From Alphaproteobacteria bacterium (lineage in GTDB: Bacteria; Pseudomonadota; Alphaproteobacteria; Micavibrionales; UBA1664): 28,605 nucleotides of DNA. The notes under the pieces were generated by a model, which was not told where the DNA came from, did no database searches, and worked only from the letters and a program-made list of their open reading frames with translations. The position numbers were made by a program, and so were the translations under genes. This document shows, piece after piece, positions 6,862-14,907 of the stretch (within the stretch, counting starts at the first letter, position 1; every line of letters starts with the position of its first letter). Location: NCBI GenBank assembly GCA_018969935.1, contig JAGWXJ010000008.1, positions 1 to 28,605 on the forward strand. Direction: 5' to 3'.

Positions 6862-6893
6862 TTTATAACAAGTTTCTAGACTTGCTTTATAAA
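6862..6893. promoter_or_regulatory. Imperfect palindrome, candidate operator of the TetR regulator
   Basis: The 51-base spacer before the tetR-like gene holds TTTATAACAAGT, a 6-base centre, and ACTTG-CT-TTATAAA. The arms pair except for a 2-base bulge. TetR-type regulators usually bind palindromes next to their own gene. The same structure could instead act as a weak hairpin for the upstream gene. Confidence 0.4.
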
Positions 6894-6912
6894 ACGCATT
6901 ATTATCAGGGGC

Positions 6913-7539
6913 ATGAGCAACCCTGCCTATCAGGCCGCGCGCGCCGCCGCCTCCCGCGAAAAAATCATTGCAGCATCCCTGCGCATGTTCGTCGAACACG
7001 GCTTCGACAACGCAAGCCTTATCGATATTGCCAAAGCAGCGGGCGTTTCAACCGCCACCCTCTTTAAGCACTTCCCCAAAAAGGACGATATGCTGGCAGC
7101 CGCCATCGACACACTGGCTTCACTGGAAGACGACGCCAGCATCCCCCAAGGCGAGAAGTTTACACCATCCGCCCTCAAAACCATCGCACTACAATACGCC
7201 CGCAGGCTTGATAACCCGATGATGCTCGGGCTCATCCGTCTTGGTATCCTCGAAAGCGGGCGCCAACCCCACATCGGCCCCATCGTCAGCGACGCATGGC
7301 GCAAGCCCTTCCTCGCCCGCCTGAACCAGCTACTGGATCAAGGTATCAACGACACAATTTTACGTATCCCCGACCGCACGGTTGCAGTCAGGCAATTTTT
7401 GGGCCTGATAACCGATGCTATTTTATGGCCAAGGTTACTTGGCCTCGGTGGCACCAATGCCCCCGGCTTCCGCGATGCCGTCGTGGAAGAAGGCCTTAAA
7501 ACCTTCCTCTCCCGCTACGCTATTACGTCTTCCAATTAA
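6913..7539 (+). CDS. TetR/AcrR-family transcriptional regulator
   Basis: The 208-residue protein has the TetR N-terminal DNA-binding domain: REKIIAASLRMFVEHGFDNA then SLIDIAKAAGVSTATLFKHF at about residues 36-55, the helix-turn-helix, followed by PKKDDML. The C-terminal ligand domain (about 70-208) is variable, so the inducer cannot be read. The ATG at 6913 has GGGG just upstream at short spacing. It is convergent with the large periplasmic protein gene, with the two stop codons overlapping by 4 bases and no terminator between. Its targets may be its own gene or neighbours. Confidence 0.93.
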   Translation: MSNPAYQAARAAASREKIIAASLRMFVEHGFDNASLIDIAKAAGVSTATLFKHFPKKDDMLAAAIDTLASLEDDASIPQGEKFTPSALKTIALQYARRLDNPMMLGLIRLGILESGRQPHIGPIVSDAWRKPFLARLNQLLDQGINDTILRIPDRTVAVRQFLGLITDAILWPRLLGLGGTNAPGFRDAVVEEGLKTFLSRYAITSSN

Positions 7540-10500
7540 CCCTTGGTTGGTTCAGCTGGCGCTTCCTTGGCAGCAGCCGGGGCAGCTTGCCCAGCCTCTA
7601 CAGGCTTCTGGTCTTTCTGGTCAGTCTGACCAGTTTTGGCCTCGGAACTGGCGGTTTTTGGTACTGCTGTCGTGTTTTTATAGTCCTCAAGAACCGTCTT
7701 GAACATATTCACTTCCGACACCAGCTTCAGCAATGTACTCCTGTCAGCCAGCTTGGCTTCCTTGGCTGTGCGGGTCACAAGCAGGAAGGGCTGCTGGAAA
7801 TCGGTCCGGCGCATGATATCGCCATACCCCAAACGCAAGTTTTCAAGCGCCGCCGTATTGCCCGAAAGATTATAGGCCAACGCCAGATTAAGCAGCATCT
7901 GTGCCTGATCCTTCGTTGGCGGGCGTGTCGCATCAAGGTTGGCTGCCTTAACAAGCTTGCCCAGCGCATCGGCAGCCAGTGCCCAACGCTGTGACGACCA
8001 TGCAATATCTGCCTTTAGCTTCAACACATCAGCATCTTCGGGGATGGTATTCAGTTCCACAAACGCGGCATCAGGGCGTTTTTGCTGGTCTTTGGCCTTG
8101 GCACGCAGCAATGCGAATGCCTTAAGGTCACGCGCATCCAAAGCCTTCGCTTCCTGTACATCGGTACGGCTAAGCACCTTGTCGATATCCTTGAGGGCAT
8201 CTTCGGGCCTGCTATCCGTAAGCCTGATAGCCGCCGCGCGCTGCGCATAACGGATGGCATCGGCCATATTCTCAGTCCGCTCGATCATCGGCTCGATAAG
8301 GTCGGCGGCGCGGTCAAGCAAGTCAACGGCCATCATTTTGTCGGCAATATTAAGAGTAATTTGCTCGCCGTCCGGCCCTGCGGGCATAAGCTCCGCAAAC
8401 TCGGCAGCAACGGCAGCGGCCTCAAGCGGCGTCATTTTCTCTTTGGTTTTGCCCGAAAAAAGCTCTTTGAACGCTTTTTGCATAACCGCGACAAGTTTCT
8501 CGCGGCTCGCATCATCAGGCGCCATGGTTGCAGCATCACGTAGAATGGTAAGGCCAAGGCGCTGTTCCCCACCCGTTACATATATCAGGCCAAGCCGCTG
8601 CAATACTTCGGTTTCCAGCGTATCCCCGCGCCATGCGTATCGGAAACGCTCGAGTTTATTGATAGCGTCCTCGCGGGAAATGGATTTGGCAGAAAGCCCG
8701 CGCTCGATAAGTGCCAGCGTTGCGCGCACAGGGTACGGGCCCATAACGCCGTCAGCCGCCTCGCGGAAGTAGTTGGTCGAGGATTCAATTTCCCCCTTCA
8801 ACATCTCCGCCTTCCCGCGGAAATAGGATACGGTATTGCCGCTATCCATAATGCTGGTGGTATCCGCCGCCTTTTCGTACATATCGGTCAGTGTGGATGC
8901 CAAAGTAACATCGCCGCGCCCCAAAACCGCATCGATAACAGGCGGCAACATGAGCGAAAGAACACGGTCAGGATAACTGGCCAGCAGCACCTTGGCACCC
9001 GGCGGTATCAGCTTCTGCGCTTCGTTCAGATTACCTGTCTGCGCAAGGGAATATGCTTTCCAGAGATTGATCTCGTCATTCGTCTCAAGCCCCGGCATCG
9101 ATAACGCAGCAAGACCTTCATCGTTTTGCCCTGCAAGCACCAGTATGGCCCCGCGTATAGCTTGGAAATCCGCCGAATCCCGCAACAAGGGCATAAAGGC
9201 CAGCGCCATGTTCACAAAACCCAGCGCCTCCTGCGGCAGGCCTTGCGCCAACATGAATTTGGATGCGGCAACCAGCTCGGTCACTTTTTGCGTATCCTCG
9301 GCAGAGGCCACGTTCATATCGATAAGGCGGCGGCTATCCAGATATTGCTCGGGCCCGCCCAGTGACCAATCAGCAAAGCGGTAAATACGCGTAGGGGCCT
9401 TTACGCGTGGATCAGCAGACTTGGGGGCATCAACCGTTTCACCGCCCTGCGTAAGGCCGACATTGACCCGCGGGCCCGCCGCCGATATGCGTAAGCCGCC
9501 CTGCCGCCCGATAACAATTTCGGTAGGCAGCACCGATACGCGCATGCCGTCCGCCTTTGGCTTCACAACAGCACCCACGAACGCAGGCAGCACATCAAAA
9601 TCCACGTATTTGTCGGAACCGGTCAACCGCTGGTCCGAACGCCCGACTGTTACAACAGCCAGATCATCGCCCATTTCGGGGTCCGGCACACGCAGCACGC
9701 TATCCGCCTGCGATAACGCAATATGCACAAGCGGGCCCTGCGCCGTATCCGAAAAATCACGGTCAACCGTAACGGTTTTCAGTGCTGTCTTTTTACCTTC
9801 GATAAACAGGCGCCAGATAAGCCCCGCACCTTCAGGGCGCACATAAGCGCCTTCCGGCAGCTTGATACGGTAGGCGCTGCCGCCCTCGATGTTGATTGCA
9901 TCGACAGGGCCAAGCGCCGCCGCATCAGGGCCCGACACAACGGGCTTAACAGTCAGGTTTTCGCTCGATACGACAATCCACAAATACCCCTGCCGCTGGA
10001 ATGCCGCCAAGGACAACCCTTGCGTGGACCCAACCGTAACAATGGCAGACCCCGTAAATACTTTTGCTGGCGCAGGCGGCGCTTCTTTTGCGGCCTCAAG
10101 CGGTGCTGGCGCAGGCGCCAATGCTGCGTTAGCAGGAGGGGCAGGCATTGCCTCCTCCGATAGTTTTTCCTGTTCTTTTGCTGCGTTGTCGGCAGGCTTG
10201 GTGGGGGCCGCGGCTTCCTTCTTTTTCTCGGCTTCCTTGGCCTGCATGTCCTCAACCACAACAGAGGATACGATACTTGGCTCGATACCGCTTTCAACAA
10301 CTGGTTTTGCAGCGGCCTCCGCGGCCTTGGCGGCAGGTTTTTCTTCCGTCTTGGCCACAGGCTTGCCGGATGTAAACACATCCACAAACATGCGCTTGCC
10401 CAGCATCATGGTGCGGTAGCGGTCAACCTTCGCATCGACATTGAGGGCCAGCACACTCGCCGAATCGGCCTTGAATGTCATGGTTGGCGAAATGCCGCTG

Positions 10501-10730
10501 GCGGCCGTATCCATGCCGCCAACATTGACAGCCTTGGAAAATGCAATTTTAAGCGAATGGTCGTCCGCCTTCGTAACCGTTGCTTCCGGCATGTTTTCGC
10601 CAGAAAACACAAAACGTACAAAGCCGTCCTGCGCGTTGCCACGCACACTGACAGGGGTACCCTCCTGCGCAAAAGCGGGTATCGCCGCACTGACGAAAAG
10701 GATTAGCGGAATATGATAAAGACGACGCAT
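7536..10730 (-). CDS. Large periplasmic TPR-like repeat protein downstream of MotB-like genes
   Basis: The 1064-residue protein has a signal peptide (MRRLYHIPLILFVSAAIPAF, cleaved after AFA). The parts are a beta-rich N-terminal domain (about 25-110), an Ala/Lys/Glu/Pro linker (about 118-210), a second beta-rich domain (about 215-430), a long helical region with TPR-like pairs (about 455-1010; for example MLAQGLPQEALGFVNMALAF) and an Ala/Lys/Gln-rich tail. The frame is open to a TTG at 10766 overlapping the stop of the MotB-like gene; ATG 10730 gives the best signal peptide, though a GTG at 10736 is better spaced from GAGGGG. The operon position suggests a periplasmic stator or motor partner. 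I cannot assign a named family. Confidence 0.9.
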   Translation of the reverse strand: MRRLYHIPLILFVSAAIPAFAQEGTPVSVRGNAQDGFVRFVFSGENMPEATVTKADDHSLKIAFSKAVNVGGMDTAASGISPTMTFKADSASVLALNVDAKVDRYRTMMLGKRMFVDVFTSGKPVAKTEEKPAAKAAEAAAKPVVESGIEPSIVSSVVVEDMQAKEAEKKKEAAAPTKPADNAAKEQEKLSEEAMPAPPANAALAPAPAPLEAAKEAPPAPAKVFTGSAIVTVGSTQGLSLAAFQRQGYLWIVVSSENLTVKPVVSGPDAAALGPVDAINIEGGSAYRIKLPEGAYVRPEGAGLIWRLFIEGKKTALKTVTVDRDFSDTAQGPLVHIALSQADSVLRVPDPEMGDDLAVVTVGRSDQRLTGSDKYVDFDVLPAFVGAVVKPKADGMRVSVLPTEIVIGRQGGLRISAAGPRVNVGLTQGGETVDAPKSADPRVKAPTRIYRFADWSLGGPEQYLDSRRLIDMNVASAEDTQKVTELVAASKFMLAQGLPQEALGFVNMALAFMPLLRDSADFQAIRGAILVLAGQNDEGLAALSMPGLETNDEINLWKAYSLAQTGNLNEAQKLIPPGAKVLLASYPDRVLSLMLPPVIDAVLGRGDVTLASTLTDMYEKAADTTSIMDSGNTVSYFRGKAEMLKGEIESSTNYFREAADGVMGPYPVRATLALIERGLSAKSISREDAINKLERFRYAWRGDTLETEVLQRLGLIYVTGGEQRLGLTILRDAATMAPDDASREKLVAVMQKAFKELFSGKTKEKMTPLEAAAVAAEFAELMPAGPDGEQITLNIADKMMAVDLLDRAADLIEPMIERTENMADAIRYAQRAAAIRLTDSRPEDALKDIDKVLSRTDVQEAKALDARDLKAFALLRAKAKDQQKRPDAAFVELNTIPEDADVLKLKADIAWSSQRWALAADALGKLVKAANLDATRPPTKDQAQMLLNLALAYNLSGNTAALENLRLGYGDIMRRTDFQQPFLLVTRTAKEAKLADRSTLLKLVSEVNMFKTVLEDYKNTTAVPKTASSEAKTGQTDQKDQKPVEAGQAAPAAAKEAPAEPTKG

Positions 10731-10762
10731 CTTCACAAGCGTGACATGCCCCTCTTGGTGCG

Positions 10763-11521
10763 TCAACGGACGCCGCCCGTATCGGCCTCAACCCTGATCT
10801 CGATTCCGTCCCCGCGGCCTGAACCTTCAGCCAATACGGTAAACGGTTTGCGATAACCGGCATCACGCATTTCTTCGCCAAAAGCGACGGCTTGGGCCAT
10901 ACCGCTTTCCCACTCGGCTGAACTACCGGGCGAAGCCACAACGGTAATATGGTTGGATAGAAGCTTGAGCCTGTCGGCAAGTCCGCTGGCAATACGCTTG
11001 CCTGACGCGCTAAGGGCAGCCCCGCTGTCAAAAACACGGCCGCTTTCGATGGTTATCCTCAAATGGTCACGCCCTTGGCTGATGGTCACATCATCCTGCA
11101 ATTTTGCCTGCGCGACGGAATTTTTGAGAACGCCCTCAAGATAATCCAGATCAAGGCCGGAGCCGTATTCAACGCGGGCGATATTCATTTCCTCGCTTTG
11201 CCCGCCTTCAACGCCTTTTGTAGCCTCGGCATGGTATTCGGGGCCCTTCATTTTCTGGACGACTTTCATATCGATGTCGCGCGTTGAAAAAATAAGCACA
11301 AAAAAGCACAGCATCAGCGATACAAGATCGGTGAACGAGGTAAGCCACAAACGAGCCTGCGCCTTTTTGGCCTCGATATCCTCACCGGCCCGCGCGCGCA
11401 AAGCGGGCGATCCAACCGATTTTATCGCAGCAATTTCCTGCGCCTCTGGCGCTGTTAGCGTGTTCAGCGCTAACTTCGCTTCCTCGATAAGGTCGTTGCT
11501 GGTGGATGCGCCCTCGCTCAT
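10763..11521 (-). CDS. MotB-like flagellar motor/OmpA-fold protein
   Basis: The 252-residue protein has a cytoplasmic N-terminus, then one membrane segment with WLTSFTDLVSLMLCFFVLIF at residues 59-78. Asp65 lies 8 residues before the FF pair, as does the proton-carrying Asp of MotB. A degenerate OmpA/MotB-type domain follows (about 145-250) with SGRVFDSGAALSASGKRIAS and GIEIRVE. The usual GHTD and LSxxRA peptidoglycan-binding residues are not seen. The ATG overlaps the previous stop as ATGA. It is likely a stator B subunit or a stator-associated protein. MotA is not in the window. Confidence 0.85.
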   Translation of the reverse strand: MSEGASTSNDLIEEAKLALNTLTAPEAQEIAAIKSVGSPALRARAGEDIEAKKAQARLWLTSFTDLVSLMLCFFVLIFSTRDIDMKVVQKMKGPEYHAEATKGVEGGQSEEMNIARVEYGSGLDLDYLEGVLKNSVAQAKLQDDVTISQGRDHLRITIESGRVFDSGAALSASGKRIASGLADRLKLLSNHITVVASPGSSAEWESGMAQAVAFGEEMRDAGYRKPFTVLAEGSGRGDGIEIRVEADTGGVR

Positions 11522-12114
11522 AGCCCCCTCTTGCCGATGATAAAGCGCAGCTGCACGGCATCCTGCCCTGTGTTTTCGTACCCTATATAGATTTTGCTGT
11601 TATCAACGCCCTCGCTGCCAAGGGTAGAAGCGTAGGCCGCAAGCTCACCCGCACGTGAAGGCCCGTCCAGCGCAATAAACTGGACTTGCTTAATGGCCCC
11701 GCCCGTCTGGTTCACGATAAGTTCCCCCAGCTGCGTACGGACGGAATCCCAGCTGCCCTCAAGCACCGCGCGGCTAACATTCGCGCTCATGATCTGGCCT
11801 TCCGCCGTCTTGCGAGTCTGGAAGTCGAGATCAGGCAAAACAGCGCGCAGGCTGGAAGCCATATCCCCCTCCACCTTGGCAATTTTGCCGGCCCCTTCTT
11901 CCTCGTCCACCGCGGTTGCATCACCGGTAATGACGAAACCGAAGGAATTCTGAATCGAATTTTTGAGGGTCTTGATTTTATCTGCGCTGGTCACCGAGTA
12001 CGAACAAAGCATGATGAAAAACGCCAGTACCGCCATAAACAGCGATACCGATACAAGGAGGGTCATAGCCTCCATATCGACCAGGGATTCTTCGCGGGGG
12101 GCCTTTTGGCGCAT
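11518..12114 (-). CDS. Second MotB-like membrane protein, lacking the channel aspartate
   Basis: The 198-residue protein has a single N-terminal membrane segment (about 17-40, LLVSVSLFMAVLAFFIMLCS) that aligns with the MotB-type segment of the next gene. The position of the channel Asp is Ser24. A periplasmic part of about 155 residues contains VQFIALDGPSRAGELAAYAS and ends VQLRFIIGKR, in line with a degenerate OmpA-like fold. It shares a 4-base ATGA overlap with the next gene, so the two are co-translated, possibly as a hetero-oligomer. The family assignment is from the pattern of the membrane segment and context, not from strong motifs. Confidence 0.8.
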   Translation of the reverse strand: MRQKAPREESLVDMEAMTLLVSVSLFMAVLAFFIMLCSYSVTSADKIKTLKNSIQNSFGFVITGDATAVDEEEGAGKIAKVEGDMASSLRAVLPDLDFQTRKTAEGQIMSANVSRAVLEGSWDSVRTQLGELIVNQTGGAIKQVQFIALDGPSRAGELAAYASTLGSEGVDNSKIYIGYENTGQDAVQLRFIIGKRGL

Positions 12115-12177
12115 AGCCTGAGTTTAGCACAATTCGTGCTGCCCAAAAACGCGTAAAAAAACAGGAAGCGTGTTTAC

Positions 12178-12786
12178 TTAGAAGCTGGCAAGTAGCTTGT
12201 CGATTTCGTCCTGCGAAATCGCGTTGGCAGGCAACTGCGGCCCGTTCATAAGCTTCTGCTCTTCAGTGCGGTTGTCTTCAACCTGCACGGCAAGCTGGTT
12301 TTCCTCGACGGTATGACCAAGCGTTTCAAGCAGGTGCCCGACTTTACCTTCAACCTGGCGCAACACGCTCACAACTTTGCGGATGCGCTGGCCGGTAATA
12401 TCCTGAAACGTGCAGGCTTCATAAATCTTGGTAACTTCACCAATGATGCCTTGCTCGATGGCATCGCCACGGCCCATGACCATCTTTTCCATGGCTTCGC
12501 AAGCAGACATGATTGAATCGGTAGCGCCCTTGGTGGCATCCACAACGGCATCAAGCTCGTCGGTAGCTGTAGGCACATCCTTGTTGCCAAGGTCGGCGGT
12601 ACGGGCAGATGCAAGCTCGGCCTTCGTGCGTTCGATGGCTGTAACAAGGTCCTGAAGTTCCTTGGTCAGCGTACGAAGGGACTCGCCCGAAAGGCCTTCC
12701 ATCTTCGCGATAACCGAATGGACGATTTGCACGACCTTGGTGCGGTCATAGTGCTTGTCGTCGAAAGCCGTTGCTTCTTGTGACAT
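12178..12786 (-). CDS. cheZ: Chemotaxis phosphatase CheZ
   Basis: CheZ removes phosphate from CheY-P and so sets the flagellar switch signal. The 202-residue protein is a long helical hairpin. The catalytic signature is visible as FQDITGQRIRKVV: Asp129 and Gln133 correspond to the acidic and Gln residues of enterobacterial CheZ. The C-terminus is AISQDEIDKLLASF, the place where CheZ binds CheY. A GGGGAGAACC site precedes the ATG. It lies 14 bases after cheY, so the two are co-transcribed. Confidence 0.94.
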   Translation of the reverse strand: MSQEATAFDDKHYDRTKVVQIVHSVIAKMEGLSGESLRTLTKELQDLVTAIERTKAELASARTADLGNKDVPTATDELDAVVDATKGATDSIMSACEAMEKMVMGRGDAIEQGIIGEVTKIYEACTFQDITGQRIRKVVSVLRQVEGKVGHLLETLGHTVEENQLAVQVEDNRTEEQKLMNGPQLPANAISQDEIDKLLASF

Positions 12787-12800
12787 GGTTCTCCCCGTAA

Positions 12801-13190
12801 TCAGAAATCGCCGATGACGGCAGCAATTTTGGATTTCAACGTTTCAGCGTTGAACGGCTTGACGATGTAGTTGTTCACGCCGGCCTGCTTGGCAAGAATG
12901 ACGTTCTCCGTCTTGCTCTCGGCCGTAACCATGATGAAAGGCACGGCTTTGTTGTCGTTGGTGCCGCCGCGAATGCCTTTCAGCAAATCAAGGCCGGACA
13001 TAGGTTCCATGTTCCAGTCGGAAATAATTAGCCCGTATTTTTTTGTACCAACCATTCCAAGCGCCTGCTGGCCATCATTGGCTTCATCAACGTTGGCAAA
13101 GCCAAGCTGGTTAAGAAGGTTGCGGATGATGCGGCGCATGGTCGAGTAATCGTCAACCACCAGAACCTGCATGCTTTTATCGACAGCCAT
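12801..13190 (-). CDS. cheY: Chemotaxis response regulator CheY
   Basis: Single-domain receiver of 129 residues. The acidic pocket is Asp13/Asp14, the phosphorylation site is Asp58 in LIISDWNM, and the switch residues Thr89 (MVTA) and Lys111 (IVKPF) are present, with Tyr108 in the position of the E. coli Tyr106. It binds FliM when phosphorylated and is reset by CheZ, which is the next gene. A strong AGGAG site lies about 8 bases upstream. The 118-base spacer from motE is AT-rich; I found no convincing sigma-54 site there. Confidence 0.97.
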   Translation of the reverse strand: MAVDKSMQVLVVDDYSTMRRIIRNLLNQLGFANVDEANDGQQALGMVGTKKYGLIISDWNMEPMSGLDLLKGIRGGTNDNKAVPFIMVTAESKTENVILAKQAGVNNYIVKPFNAETLKSKIAAVIGDF

Positions 13191-13308
13191 AAAAAAACTC
13201 CTGAATAGGCTTTATATTATTTGGGTATTGTGCCGTGATTTGGTTAACACGTCATGAACAAACTGATGGGAATAACGCCGCACACAGTTTTTAAAATTTA
13301 TGTAAAAA

Positions 13309-14157
13309 TTAAGGTTGCCCCAAGGCATCCAGCCCCGGTAACGCGGCAGAGCCCTCGGGCGCTTCGGTTGGGGTTGGCCCGTCGCCCTGCCCCTGTCCTT
13401 GCCTTGATGTCTGCTGCTCGGGCAGCTTTTTCATCTCGGTCAGCTGGACGGTCAGATCGTTGGCCTTGGTTGTATCCATGGCAGCTATAATGGGCGCCAC
13501 TTTGCGCTCGCTCATTTTAGAAACAACCTTGAGCAAAACACCCATTTCCATCTGGTTGAAAATATTGGCAGCGTCCTTGGGTTTCATCCCCTCGTATATT
13601 TTGACAAGGCTGGCAATACGGTTGTTTTCCTCGACATCCTGCTGGCCCAGCAATTGCTCGATCTGCTTTTTGAGCTCCGATAACTCCTGCAGCTTGTCAT
13701 CAATCTGTTTTTCGGCGGCTGCCATCATGGCCTCGCGCGTATCCAGCGCCTTTTCACGCGCATTCAATTGCTCACGACGCTTGCCAAGGTCTTCCATCAG
13801 CTGCATCTGCTCGGGTGAATCCGCCATGTTTTCCTTGGCAGGGTCCGCCCAGACTTCAGGCAAGGCACCATCTGGTACAGTCACTTTTGGTTTTGCGCTG
13901 GCTTCTTCTTTGGCTTGCCCACCCTCGGCAGGCTTTGCATCCTCGGCTTTCTTATCATCAGCCTTTTTGTCGTCGGTTTTCTTATCGGCAGCAGCTTCTT
14001 CCGGTTTGGCTTTCTCGGCAACGGCTTCCTCGGCAATTGCCGAAGCCGCAAGAGTCTTGACGCCCGTATAGGTTTCCCCCACGCGCACGGCAAAAGCCAG
14101 CGAGGCCACAAGCACAAGCAAAGGCAAAAGCCTGAAGCGTGAAAGCAATTCGTTCAT
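13309..14157 (-). CDS. motE: MotE-like flagellar protein (MgtE N-domain type)
   Basis: The 282-residue protein has an N-terminal signal anchor (about 8-25), an Ala/Lys/Asp low-complexity stretch (about 40-90, with repeats of DDKKA), a coiled coil (about 115-170) and an MgtE-N-like helical domain at about 175-242 with IYEGMKPKDAANIFNQME and KVAPIIAAMDTTKA. In rhizobia MotE acts as a periplasmic chaperone for the motility protein MotC; here the role is inferred from family and position. It follows the DUF6468-type gene and precedes cheY. The C-terminal tail is Gln/Gly/Pro-rich. The ribosome site is weak. Confidence 0.85.
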   Translation of the reverse strand: MNELLSRFRLLPLLVLVASLAFAVRVGETYTGVKTLAASAIAEEAVAEKAKPEEAAADKKTDDKKADDKKAEDAKPAEGGQAKEEASAKPKVTVPDGALPEVWADPAKENMADSPEQMQLMEDLGKRREQLNAREKALDTREAMMAAAEKQIDDKLQELSELKKQIEQLLGQQDVEENNRIASLVKIYEGMKPKDAANIFNQMEMGVLLKVVSKMSERKVAPIIAAMDTTKANDLTVQLTEMKKLPEQQTSRQGQGQGDGPTPTEAPEGSAALPGLDALGQP

Positions 14158-14204
14158 GAGGATGATTCTATCATATTAGCAGCAAAAACGTGAGGGGGAC
14201 GCGC

Positions 14205-14828
14205 CTACCTCTTTGTTTTGCCCTTCATGGCACGGAACAAATCGCGCTCCGCTTCCGAGTAAAGCCCCTGCGCGGCTTCGTCATCGGCCATGTCCTTATT
14301 ATCCAGCGGGTCAATGCCGCGCTCCACATCCGTATCGCGGATGGCAAATGTATTGCGCGCGATTTTCTCATCAGCGGGGTCAAGCTTGCGAAGGTGCTTG
14401 GCATAGCTACCGCCATCAGCCTGTGTTTGCGGCTGCGCGGGCGCTGCCGCCTGCATTGGGGCCGCGGCAGGCCTGCTGCCGCCACCGCTTACCATGGGGC
14501 GCGCGGTATCCATGAGGCCCTCAAGCCTTGCCGCCAGCCTGTTGCCTGAATCATTGATGACTTCAAGTTCGTCTGAAATGGAAATCGCGCGGTCAATCGC
14601 GCTTTGCAAATCGCCGCCAGCTTCACGGGCGGACTCTTTAAGCCCCGCAATAGAACGGTCGGCGCGGTCAAGGTTGCGGATAAGGTCTTTGACCACCTTG
14701 TCCAGCTCGCTTTTGGAATCCCGAAGGCGGCGCAGCTGCAACGAAAGCCGCGCGGCATAAACGATGGTCAACCCCAGAAGGACGAGGATAACGACATCGA
14801 GGATAAGACTGATGGGTGCACCTTCCAT
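14205..14828 (-). CDS. DUF6468-type membrane-anchored coiled-coil protein
   Basis: The 207-residue protein has one N-terminal membrane helix (ISLILDVVILVLLGLTIVYA) and then a charged coiled-coil region of about 90 residues including SKSELDKVVKDLIRNLDRAD and a stretch around EVINDSGNRLAARLEGLMD. A low-complexity Ala/Gln/Pro part and a C-terminal helix follow. Such a gene commonly lies between fliM and motE in alphaproteobacteria, which supports a flagellar role; the mechanism is not known to me. The frame is open to 14870, but the ATG at 14826-14828 sits right before the membrane helix. Confidence 0.82.
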   Translation of the reverse strand: MEGAPISLILDVVILVLLGLTIVYAARLSLQLRRLRDSKSELDKVVKDLIRNLDRADRSIAGLKESAREAGGDLQSAIDRAISISDELEVINDSGNRLAARLEGLMDTARPMVSGGGSRPAAAPMQAAAPAQPQTQADGGSYAKHLRKLDPADEKIARNTFAIRDTDVERGIDPLDNKDMADDEAAQGLYSEAERDLFRAMKGKTKR

Positions 14829-14907
14829 AACAATAAGATTAGGGCCCGTTTTTATACAAAACAAGCACATCCCTGAATTTTGCTAACAGGGGAAAGGTTA
14901 ACGCGGA

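Noticed and set aside
9889..10419. Long plus-strand open frames inside the large periplasmic protein gene
   Set aside because: They are mirror frames of an Ala/Lys/Pro-rich coding region; no ribosome sites or families.
12125..12142. AGCAC-AATTC-GTGCT inverted repeat before the first MotB-like gene, resembling a sigma-54 site
   Set aside because: The -24 GG pair is not intact and the site would place the transcription start on the start codon; no T-run for a terminator either.
13920..13990. Short repeats in motE as a possible CRISPR or tandem-repeat element
   Set aside because: They are codon-level repeats of an Asp/Lys linker, irregular and within the gene.
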